From Paenibacillus sp. AN1007 (GTDB lineage: Bacteria; Bacillota; Bacilli; Paenibacillales; Paenibacillaceae), in the NCBI RefSeq assembly GCF_040702995.1, contig NZ_CP159992.1, forward strand, positions 4,365,501-4,429,500: a stretch of 64,000 bases of DNA, written 5' to 3'. Both the position numbers and the translations under genes were made by a program. The stretch's first letter is position 1, and every line of letters starts with the position of its first letter. The notes below the pieces were generated by a model, which saw only the letters and a list, made by a program, of their open reading frames with translations, was not told the origin of the DNA and did not search any database. This document shows, piece by piece, positions 10,061-16,842 of this stretch.

Positions 10061-11023
10061 TCAGATTGCCCCAAGCAGCATGGAACGATAATGTTGAATC
10101 ATTTGTCCCAGCCCCTCTTCCAGGCTGATTTTTGGTTCCCAATCCAGCAGTTCCTTCGCTTTATCAATCACCGGTCTTCTGACTTTCGGATCGTCTTGAG
10201 GCAAAGGCATATATACAATTTGACTTTCCGACTGTGTCAGCCTTTTGATCATGTGGGCTACTTCAACCACGCTGTATTCAGATGGATTACCTATGTTAAC
10301 GATTTCCCCCTCTGCCTGTTCCGACGCCATCAATTTCTCAAGGCCTTCGATATTGTCGTCTACGTAGCAGAATGACCGGGTCTGCGAACCATCACCATAC
10401 ACTGTAATATCCTGACCTGTAAGTGCCTGAGTAACAAAATTCGAGATGACTCTGCCATCATCGTTGCGTAGGCCTGCAGAATACGTGTTAAAAATACGGG
10501 CAACTCTTACAGCTACCTGATATTTTGTGTAGTATTCGTAACACAGCACTTCCCCCAAACGCTTGGACTCATCGTAGCAAGCTCGGGGGCCCCATGTATT
10601 CACATGCCCGCGATAACTCTCGGGTTGTGGATGGACCTCAGGATCCCCATAGGCCTCACTCGTACTGGAGTATAGGAATCGAGCTTTTTTATTGCGAGCC
10701 AGCTCCAGCATATGATAGGTCCCCTGCGTATTGACCCAGATTGTCTCTATCGAACTGGCTTGATAGAATTTGGGAGAAGCGGGTGATGCAAGATGATAGA
10801 TTTCCTCCACGGGTTCTTGATTCAGAAAATCGAGCGCCTCCCGGTTCGTAACATCGACTTCAGCAAAAGAAAAAAGGGGGCTTTTCGCCACCTCTCGCAA
10901 ATTGGAAATCATACCGGTGGAGAGATTATCCAACCCGGTTACCCGATGTCCTTTACTAATTAGAGATTTGACAAGATGCGATCCCAGGAATCCCGCTGCC
11001 CCCGTAACAACAATATGTTTCAA
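10061..11023 (-). CDS. uxs: UDP-glucuronate decarboxylase-like (UDP-xylose synthase) NAD-dependent epimerase
   Basis: A 320-residue short-chain dehydrogenase/reductase of the extended type. It has the TGAAGFLGSH nucleotide motif at residues 7-16, TSEAYGDPEVHPQ at about 121-133, and the YxxxK pair at about Tyr150/Lys154 within GPRACYDESKR. The segment EVHPQ..Y.GHVN..GPRACYDE is characteristic of UDP-glucuronic acid decarboxylases rather than plain 4-epimerases. It would convert UDP-GlcA (from Ugd of the same operon) to UDP-xylose. I chose the TTG at 11023, 9 bases after GGAGG; the ATG at 11032 directly touches the GGAGG. A 4,6-dehydratase-like role is the main alternative. Confidence 0.87.
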   Translation of the reverse strand: MKHIVVTGAAGFLGSHLVKSLISKGHRVTGLDNLSTGMISNLREVAKSPLFSFAEVDVTNREALDFLNQEPVEEIYHLASPASPKFYQASSIETIWVNTQGTYHMLELARNKKARFLYSSTSEAYGDPEVHPQPESYRGHVNTWGPRACYDESKRLGEVLCYEYYTKYQVAVRVARIFNTYSAGLRNDDGRVISNFVTQALTGQDITVYGDGSQTRSFCYVDDNIEGLEKLMASEQAEGEIVNIGNPSEYSVVEVAHMIKRLTQSESQIVYMPLPQDDPKVRRPVIDKAKELLDWEPKISLEEGLGQMIQHYRSMLLGAI

Positions 11024-11048
11024 TCCAATCATCCTCCAATTCAGCAGC

Positions 11049-11717
11049 TTAAAATGTATTGCTTTTAATCATGACACGTACCGTTCGAATGATAACTTTA
11101 AGATCCATGACCAAAGACATATTTAAGATATAATGAAAATCATATTGCAAGTTGTGGTGGATTGGCTCTTTACGTGCTTCGCTTACCTGCCACAGGCCGG
11201 TAATTCCCGGTTTTACGAGAAAACGTCTGCGTTCCAACTCGGTATAGTGCTGCTCCACGATCGTTTTCAGCTCAGGTCTTGGCCCGATAAAACTCATTTC
11301 TCCTTTGAGAATGTTGAGCAGCTGCGGTAATTCATCCAGACTCGTTTTTCGAAGAAATCGACCAACTCTTGTAATCCTCGGGTCCAGACTGCTCGTAGGA
11401 GAAACACTGTATTTGGGTGCATCTACATACATCGTTCTGAATTTATAAATACTGAACTTGACTCCATTTTTCCCATAACGGTCTTGGCGAAAAATGATAG
11501 AACCCTTCGAATCAACCTTAATCAATATAGATAACAGTATCATCACAGGCGAAACCGCAAGCAGCAGTATCGCGGCTGCTGTAACGTCGATTAGGGGTTT
11601 CCAAAAATTGGCGTATCCCCCGAGCCGCTGCGAATAAGTCTGGCCCAGAACAGCTGCACTTCCTTCTAGGGCCGCAGTTTCATGATTTACAACATATTCT
11701 GTTCCTGATAAATTCAC
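11049..11717 (-). CDS. undecaprenyl-phosphate sugar-1-phosphate transferase
   Basis: A 222-residue priming transferase of the bacterial sugar transferase family (PF02397). It moves a hexose-1-phosphate from a UDP-sugar to undecaprenyl phosphate. One hydrophobic helix/re-entrant segment lies at about residues 42-66. The cytoplasmic catalytic domain carries [41 protein letters not shown] and [11 protein letters not shown]. It is the short form, without the four extra helices of WcaJ. The GTG start at 11717 has GGAGGTGA upstream and overlaps the galU stop (GTGA). Confidence 0.92.
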   Translation of the reverse strand: MNLSGTEYVVNHETAALEGSAAVLGQTYSQRLGGYANFWKPLIDVTAAAILLLAVSPVMILLSILIKVDSKGSIIFRQDRYGKNGVKFSIYKFRTMYVDAPKYSVSPTSSLDPRITRVGRFLRKTSLDELPQLLNILKGEMSFIGPRPELKTIVEQHYTELERRRFLVKPGITGLWQVSEARKEPIHHNLQYDFHYILNMSLVMDLKVIIRTVRVMIKSNTF

Positions 11718-12625
11718 AGATTATCACCTCCCGCCACTAACAGCCGTTGATTTGCCTGTTCTCTCATTAAAATTTCTTCAATTGAAGTGAGTACGGAGGC
11801 TCGAAGATCCGCATTATTCAATGCAAAATCAAGGGTAGTTAGAATATAACCCAGCTTCTCGCCAACATCGTAACGCGTGCCTTCAAAATCATAGGCATAC
11901 AGACCTTCCTCATTGTTCAACTTCTGCAATGCATCTGTCAGCTGTATTTCCCCACCAGCTCCAATATGCTGCTGCTCCAAATACTTAAATACATCAGGAG
12001 TCAGGATATATCGCCCCATAATCGCCAGATTGGACGGAGCCGAACCCAATGGCGGTTTTTCTACCATGCTGTTAACTGAAGACAATCGTCCTTCCGTGCA
12101 TAGAGGATCAATGATCCCATATCTATAGGTCTCGCTTGGGCTTACCGTCTTCACGCCCAGGACCGATTGTTGAACCGTCTCATACTGCTGAATCAGCTGC
12201 CGAGTGCAGGGGACATCCGAAACAACAATGTCATCACCAAGCAGCACGGCAAAAGGTTCGCTGCCTATAAAGTTTCGCGCGCACCAAACGGCATGTCCCA
12301 GACCCAACGGTTCCTTTTGTCTTATGTAATGAATGTCCACATTGGAGGATTTTTTGACTTCTTCAAGCAAAGAAAGTTTTCCTTTCTCAAGCAGGTTCTG
12401 CTCCAGCTCAAATGCACTGTCAAAATGATCCTCAATTGCACGTTTTCCCTTTCCCGTCACAATAATAATATCTTCAATACCTGAAGCGATGGCTTCTTCA
12501 ACAATGTATTGAATCGTTGGCTTATCAACGATAGGGAGCATTTCTTTAGGCATCGCCTTTGTGGCAGGCAAAAATCGGGTTCCCAGACCCGCCGCAGGAA
12601 TAATTGCTTTCCTAACTCTACTCAT
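11714..12625 (-). CDS. galU: UTP-glucose-1-phosphate uridylyltransferase
   Basis: A 303-residue enzyme making UDP-glucose from UTP and glucose-1-phosphate. The N-terminus carries [20 protein letters not shown] and [12 protein letters not shown], the GalU nucleotide-binding and lysine motifs. [14 protein letters not shown] and VLLGDDIV follow, and the length is normal. The start is the ATG at 12625 with AGGGTGG upstream; 20 codons of open frame before it lack similarity. It begins the biosynthetic part of the exopolysaccharide operon after a 230-base gap from the kinase gene. UDP-glucose would feed Ugd and the priming transferase. Confidence 0.94.
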   Translation of the reverse strand: MSRVRKAIIPAAGLGTRFLPATKAMPKEMLPIVDKPTIQYIVEEAIASGIEDIIIVTGKGKRAIEDHFDSAFELEQNLLEKGKLSLLEEVKKSSNVDIHYIRQKEPLGLGHAVWCARNFIGSEPFAVLLGDDIVVSDVPCTRQLIQQYETVQQSVLGVKTVSPSETYRYGIIDPLCTEGRLSSVNSMVEKPPLGSAPSNLAIMGRYILTPDVFKYLEQQHIGAGGEIQLTDALQKLNNEEGLYAYDFEGTRYDVGEKLGYILTTLDFALNNADLRASVLTSIEEILMREQANQRLLVAGGDNL

Positions 12626-12856
12626 AAATACCACCCTATCCTCTATTATTTTTATGAAATCAGAACCACATGACATCAAGAGCAAAAATATTGTTTTTAT
12701 TGGGCATTTAACCCTGCCTCACGTCACACCCTTGACGATTAACGTCTAAGGTACACTACCCACAGTGTGACCGAGTGCCTACCTTGATAAAGGTGTAGTA
12801 GACATGACCTTAAAATGGTAGATGAAGGGTCAACGTGATTCACGGTAAATGAGCTT

Positions 12857-13531
12857 CTATGCCTCCTCACCGTAACGTCTTTTGGATTGTTGGACATTAT
12901 TCAACGCCGCACCCAAAATACGTGCATTCACATGTTCCAAATAGCCCTTTGCTTTTTTTACAAGATCCTTTTTGACCTTGCCTGCACTGACAACAAGAAT
13001 GACGCCATCACATAGTGAGCTGATAATTAACGCATCCGTTACAGTCAAAACAGGTGGAGTGTCAAATAGAATGACATCATATTCCTCCTTTAGATCCTCA
13101 AGCAGTGCAAGCATTTTTCGTGAGCCGATCATTTCTGAAGGATTGGGTGGAATTGGACCAGAGGTCAGCACGTGTAAACCTTCAACAACCGTTTCCCGCA
13201 ACACTTCGGTTACCTGATATTGGCTTGATAACACGCTCGTTAATCCGATGTGATTTGGCACGTTAAACATTCGATGCAGCGCTGGTTTGCGCAAATCCGT
13301 ATCCATGAGCAATACTTTCTTCCCTTCTTGCGCATACGCTACAGCTAAATTTCCAATGGTTGTTGTTTTACCTTCACCCGAGACAGCAGAAGCGATCATT
13401 ATCGTTCTAATCTGACTATCAATCGAAGAAAATTGAATGTTAGTTCTTAATTTTCGATAAGCCTCTGACGAAACAGACTTTGGGTTAGCGACCGTAACGA
13501 GGTTGCCTTTGTCATTGGTTTGCCGTGACAT
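12857..13531 (-). CDS. CpsD/CapB-family bacterial tyrosine kinase (BY-kinase)
   Basis: A 224-residue soluble BY-kinase that autophosphorylates on tyrosine and controls polymer export. It has Walker A SGEGKTT near residue 51, Walker A' VLLMDTDLRKP near 76, and Walker B DVILFDTPP near 155. The C-terminal end is RRYGEEA, so only one tyrosine is visible instead of the usual cluster. The ATG at 13531 has AGGAG about 9 bases upstream; an ATG at 13540 abuts that site. It overlaps the modulator gene by 20 bases, matching the two-protein kinase design of Firmicutes (YwqC/YwqD, CpsC/CpsD). Confidence 0.92.
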   Translation of the reverse strand: MSRQTNDKGNLVTVANPKSVSSEAYRKLRTNIQFSSIDSQIRTIMIASAVSGEGKTTTIGNLAVAYAQEGKKVLLMDTDLRKPALHRMFNVPNHIGLTSVLSSQYQVTEVLRETVVEGLHVLTSGPIPPNPSEMIGSRKMLALLEDLKEEYDVILFDTPPVLTVTDALIISSLCDGVILVVSAGKVKKDLVKKAKGYLEHVNARILGAALNNVQQSKRRYGEEA

Positions 13532-14264
13532 ATTGTCCATCTCCTACTTTCTTTTGAGGTGTGGATGATTGTTTGGAAGGACGTGCCTCTTCTTTACGTA
13601 TTTTGGAGATGACTGCAAGAGCAGGTATTTCAAGTTCCTTCTCCAATTCATCTTCCGTTTTCAAGGTGTCATCCAAGTATTCCAATAAAAGGACAAAGCC
13701 GATAGCAAGCATTAATCCAACGAAGAAACTGATCAGGATATTCAGTGCGGGTTTAACATTGATAGGTTTGGAAAGTTCTGTAGGTTTGGCTTCACTAAGA
13801 ATCGTCACGTTATCGACCTTCATAATGACGGGGATTTGAGATTGAAATACCTTTGCGACTGCATTTACCGTTTTTGCCGCTTTCTCGGATGATATTCCTG
13901 AGGCGGTCAGGCTCATCACTTGGGATTCATTCGCGGTAGATACCCGAATGCTCTCACCCAATTGGTTGGCAGTCAGACCAAGATCGGGGTATGTAGTAAC
14001 GACTTTATCGAGGATAGCGGAAGATTTGATGATCTCCATGTAGGAACTGATTACTTTAATATTTGTTTGAATGGAGGAAATATCCAGGTTAGGCACACCG
14101 TTCGCGTTATAGACTTGATTCACAATTAATTTTGAATTTGCTTCATATATAGGTGTTGTAAAGAAGTAGCTTTTCACCCCCGCACCGATGCATGCAACCA
14201 GAACAAAAGCAGCGATAATCCAGATCCTTTTGCGCAGAATCCCCATGTACTCCTTCAATCCCAT
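13512..14264 (-). CDS. Wzz-type chain length modulator / kinase transmembrane activator (CpsC/YwqC family)
   Basis: A 250-residue membrane protein with helices at about residues 14-34 and 165-185 flanking an extracellular domain, the Wzz topology. The second helix is followed by a short cytoplasmic tail that in this family activates the BY-kinase. A proline-containing segment before the second helix (SKPINVKPALN) is the usual Wzz motif. The ATG at 14264 has GGAGG 7 bases upstream; a TTG at 14282 is the alternative. It lies directly between the phosphatase and kinase genes. Confidence 0.91.
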   Translation of the reverse strand: MGLKEYMGILRKRIWIIAAFVLVACIGAGVKSYFFTTPIYEANSKLIVNQVYNANGVPNLDISSIQTNIKVISSYMEIIKSSAILDKVVTTYPDLGLTANQLGESIRVSTANESQVMSLTASGISSEKAAKTVNAVAKVFQSQIPVIMKVDNVTILSEAKPTELSKPINVKPALNILISFFVGLMLAIGFVLLLEYLDDTLKTEDELEKELEIPALAVISKIRKEEARPSKQSSTPQKKVGDGQYVTANQ

Positions 14265-14265
14265 C

Positions 14266-15072
14266 TCATTTCCTCCATTCAACTTTGCTTTTCATCCGTT
14301 GAAACATGGGCAGCCCCTCAAAATAACGATAGCGTCTTCGAATAGGCGGCTTCTGCCCTTCCACCGTTTGGTTACACCACAACAAGGCTGCATTTTCCTT
14401 GAGAATCTGAACGACACTGTAATCGAACTTTCGAGCAATTAATCTATAGGCCCCGTTTAATTCAAATGTTCTCAGCCTCACATCATGTGCGTCTGATGAA
14501 ATGAAATGAAACCCGTTTTCTTTGCAAAAATGAAAACACCACTTCTGAACTTTTCGTCCGAAAAGCCCCGTGAAAGATTGAGCCGTAAGCTGACACAGTC
14601 CGCCTTGATTCAAATAATCGGACAACAGCATTGGCTTTTTCAAAATAACAAGGTTGCGCTCAGGATGAGCGATAATTGGGGTAATTCCCGCGATTCGCAG
14701 TTCATGCAGTATTTCGGGGAACTGTGAGGGAATATGACCAAAGGGCAGCTCCAGCAGCATGTAGCGGCTGCCTGCAAGTGTGCAGCACTTACCTGCATAC
14801 AAGTCTTCAATCAGTCTGTCGTGCACTCGGATCTCCTGTCCGGGTCTAACCTGCAAACGAATATTTCGTTTGGCGAGCTCTGCACGAAGCATATGAACAG
14901 CCTGATTCACTACCATTGGTTCATTGTGGTACTGTCCGTTCAGGTGATGCGGAGTTGCAATAATGGAGGTTATTCCTGAGGCTGCTGCCTTCTCAGCCAT
15001 CGCAACGGACTGCTCCATTCGAACAGGGCCATCATCCAGACCGGATAAAATGTGGCAGTGCATTTCAACCAT
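14266..15072 (-). CDS. PHP-family protein tyrosine phosphatase (CpsB/CapC/YwqE type)
   Basis: A 268-residue manganese-dependent tyrosine phosphatase of the PHP superfamily. It is expected to dephosphorylate the BY-kinase. Metal-ligand motifs are visible: EMHCHILSGLDDG at the N-terminus, TPHHLNGQYHN near residue 42, IAHPERN near 138, and SSDAHD near 198. The ATG at 15072 has GAGG 10 bases upstream. It is the first gene of the exopolysaccharide operon. The promoter region just upstream carries a tandem direct repeat. Confidence 0.92.
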   Translation of the reverse strand: MVEMHCHILSGLDDGPVRMEQSVAMAEKAAASGITSIIATPHHLNGQYHNEPMVVNQAVHMLRAELAKRNIRLQVRPGQEIRVHDRLIEDLYAGKCCTLAGSRYMLLELPFGHIPSQFPEILHELRIAGITPIIAHPERNLVILKKPMLLSDYLNQGGLCQLTAQSFTGLFGRKVQKWCFHFCKENGFHFISSDAHDVRLRTFELNGAYRLIARKFDYSVVQILKENAALLWCNQTVEGQKPPIRRRYRYFEGLPMFQRMKSKVEWRK

Positions 15073-15166
15073 ATCCAAACTTCCTCAATGTATGATCCTC
15101 CTCGCCTCTTTATTCATTGCGCAAATGCTTTTGGTGTTAAAGAACTAATGCATAACGCTATGAAAT

Positions 15167-15214
15167 ATAGTAAAATGGCGTTAAGTACATGCTTGTTCAG
15201 AAATTGTTCAGATT
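15167..15214 (-). promoter_or_regulatory. putative exopolysaccharide operon promoter with two 11-bp direct repeats
   Basis: On the minus strand a TACTAT -10-like hexamer (15167-15172) lies about 95 bases before the phosphatase ATG. The -35 position (15190-15195, CAAGCA) is poor. Two direct repeats, TTGTTCAG-containing on the plus strand at 15193-15203 and 15204-15214, are exactly 11 bp apart and overlap or abut the -35. A weak -35 with helically phased direct repeats is the pattern of OmpR-type activator control. The factor is unknown. Confidence 0.4.
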
Positions 15215-15223
15215 TAACCAACA

Positions 15224-15661
15224 CTATATGGTAAAATCGATGTAACGATAAGGTTTTGACTGAGGAGATGGGTCTGCCAACTTCTCATACGCAAAACGGG
15301 AAACTGCCTCAAATTCAACTTCAGTGAGCATTCTGTTTAACTGTCCAGTTATATATAGTGTCTGCTCTTTGTGAATATGCAAGTTCGAATGATACAATAT
15401 TAGCTCTCCAAAGGGCTGCTTCCACTGCAGCTTGGCATGAAGCCTGACGCATACACGGCTGTCTTCGACATCCAAACCTATTAGCATTTCTGATATTACC
15501 GGCAGGTTCAGGTCGCTCAGGAAAGTGATCGCTTGTGTGTCCATACCAAGTAACAGGACGGGACGTCTTTTGCGGTCTACCATTTTTCCATGAAACTCCT
15601 GAATGTACATATGGACATTTGGTTTGAGATCAGCCCATTCCTGAAGAAATTTTGAATTCAT
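15224..15661 (-). CDS. hypothetical protein, possibly PilZ-like beta-barrel
   Basis: I do not recognise this 145-residue protein. It starts MNSKFLQEWADLKPNVHMYI and is soluble, with alternating hydrophobic strands (VLLLGMDTQAITFL, VCVRLHAKLQW, ELILYHSNLHI) and a C-terminal helix. The strand pattern and size recall PilZ domains, but the RxxxR and D/NxSxxG motifs that bind cyclic di-GMP are not clear. The ATG at 15661 has AAAGGA upstream; longer readings to 15805 lack a ribosome binding site. It has its own sigma-A-like promoter with operator palindromes and lies between the regulator and the exopolysaccharide operon. Confidence 0.65.
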   Translation of the reverse strand: MNSKFLQEWADLKPNVHMYIQEFHGKMVDRKRRPVLLLGMDTQAITFLSDLNLPVISEMLIGLDVEDSRVCVRLHAKLQWKQPFGELILYHSNLHIHKEQTLYITGQLNRMLTEVEFEAVSRFAYEKLADPSPQSKPYRYIDFTI

Positions 15662-15765
15662 GATTTCATTCCTTTTAGAATGGATTAGTCTGCACGCACT
15701 GCCCCTGTTCCTCTCTGAAAGGTATAAAGCCAGGGCAATGTGGAAACACTTTAAATACTTCGAAT

Positions 15766-15780
15766 GATACATTTTGTAAC
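15766..15780. promoter_or_regulatory. operator-like palindrome, copy 1
   Basis: GATACATTTTGTAAC is an imperfect 15-bp palindrome. It matches copy 2 (15799-15813, read on the minus strand) at 13 of 15 positions, with centres 33 bp apart, about three helical turns. It lies just downstream of the predicted start of transcription of the hypothetical gene. Confidence 0.5.
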
Positions 15781-15791
15781 TCCATACGTTC

Positions 15792-15820
15792 AATTTACGA
15801 TACAAAACGTATCATGTCAA
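15792..15820 (-). promoter_or_regulatory. sigma-A-like promoter with operator palindrome in the spacer
   Basis: On the minus strand TTGACA (15820-15815) and TAAATT (15797-15792) are separated by 17 bases. The spacer holds GATACGTTTTGTATC (15813-15799), a near-perfect 15-bp palindrome. It should drive the hypothetical gene at 15224-15661. A repressor bound here would block RNA polymerase. The divergent XRE protein is the obvious candidate. Confidence 0.6.
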
Positions 15821-16000
15821 GCGGTATTTGGACATGGTTCTTTTGATTTACGACAATTTGAGCTGTCCTTAGACAGACCTATTTACAGGAGTATATGAGA
15901 CGAATGAGGCGTAGTACATTTGCAGGAAAACTTGCCCTGATCAAAGACTTGGCTCAGGATTGTTTCAATATATATGATGGTGTTCAGGGGGAAATAGCTT

Positions 16001-16369
16001 ATGAGCTACGGAAATCGCATTGCTGAATTAAGAGAACAGCGGGGACTTACTCAAGAAGAACTTGCGAACTCCATTCATATCACCAGAGCGGCTCTCTCCC
16101 ACTACGAGAAAAACCGGCGCAAACCGGATTTCGAGGTGTTAACACGACTTGCCGACATCTTCGATGTGTCCATTGATTATTTGATTGGACGTACGAAGCA
16201 GAGTGATATGGTCATGGATGAAGACGTGCGTGAATTCGTGGATGCTCTTGAATTATCGGATAAAGAAGTGTTGGAACGTTTTGATCTGATGATCGATGGT
16301 AAACCTCTAACGGAGGAAGAAGCTCGCCGCTTTATCGCTTTTGTGCGCATGGAGCGCAGTATGGATTAA
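16001..16369 (+). CDS. XRE-family transcriptional regulator
   Basis: A 122-residue DNA-binding protein. The helix-turn-helix spans residues 5-60 (RIAELREQRGLTQEELANSI, then ITRAALSHYEKNRRKPDFEV), and the DYLIGRT segment ends the domain. The C-terminal half is acidic and helical, probably for oligomerisation. The ATG has AGGGGGAAA upstream. It is divergent from the hypothetical gene and the exopolysaccharide operon. A pair of GATAC-type palindromes in the shared region suggests it controls this locus. Confidence 0.9.
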   Translation: MSYGNRIAELREQRGLTQEELANSIHITRAALSHYEKNRRKPDFEVLTRLADIFDVSIDYLIGRTKQSDMVMDEDVREFVDALELSDKEVLERFDLMIDGKPLTEEEARRFIAFVRMERSMD

Positions 16370-16390
16370 TCAGGAGCTTACCCGAAAAGA

Positions 16391-16436
16391 AAACCCAGTA
16401 TCCGAGTACATACTGCTCCGGGTTCTGGGCCTTTTT
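16391..16436 (+). terminator. rho-independent terminator of the XRE gene
   Basis: An imperfect stem (ACCCAG with CTGGG, extended by CCGAG with CTCCGG) is followed by TTTTT, 22 bases after the stop codon. Confidence 0.65.
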
Positions 16437-16476
16437 GTGTATCTTGAATTCCCTCCATTCTATGGTGTGTACTGGA

Positions 16477-16629
16477 TCAAGAACGCTTGATGTCGGAGGA
16501 AACGAAATGTTTCAAACGCTCCGGGTCGATTCCACATTGCAGCAAAACTTTCATGATGTCGATCTGGGTTGCTTCGACTGGTTCACCTGTCGGCTTAGAA
16601 TCGCCCATGTTTGGATGCTTCATCTTCAT
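16477..16629 (-). CDS. small hypothetical protein (50 aa)
   Basis: A 50-residue protein starting MKMKHPNMGDSKPTGEPVEA, with a helical IDIMKVLLQCGIDPERLKHF segment and a basic end. The ATG at 16629 has AGAGG 8 bases upstream; the frame is open to 16719 but without a better start. Composition and start are those of a real short gene. I do not recognise the family. It is convergent with the XRE gene and follows the gltB terminator. Confidence 0.55.
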   Translation of the reverse strand: MKMKHPNMGDSKPTGEPVEATQIDIMKVLLQCGIDPERLKHFVSSDIKRS

Positions 16630-16760
16630 TCCGCTAACCTCTCTTATCTTATACTTTCTCTGCACTCCAAAACTAAGCCTAATTATACTTGAGAACGTTC
16701 CTTGATGTTGTCGTCTCATGGCGATAACGTTTTTTGAGCGGGTTCTAATTTTGTCGAAAG

Positions 16761-16805
16761 CAAAAAGGAGCCTTATGACGCCGGGGTGGCGACCATAAAA
16801 GCTCC
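16761..16805 (-). terminator. rho-independent terminator of gltB
   Basis: On the minus strand a long stem (GGAGCTTTTATGG..CGCC pairing with GGCG.CATAAGGCTCC) is followed by TTTTTG. It lies about 40 bases after the gltB stop and separates gltB from the next small gene. Confidence 0.85.
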
Positions 16806-16842
16806 CTTTGTTTTATATCTTTTTGCAGCGATGAATAAAGAC

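Larger units (their letters stand above)
15662..16000. other. divergent intergenic region between hypothetical gene and XRE regulator
   Basis: This 339-base gap holds the minus-strand promoter and two palindromes described separately. It also holds a small hairpin CTGTC-CTTA-GACAG near 15871-15884. The regulator gene on the plus strand has a ribosome binding site AGGGGGAAA just before 16001. A plus-strand promoter could be TTGGCT-17-ATATGA near 15950-15978, but it is weak. I see no gene. Confidence 0.6.
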
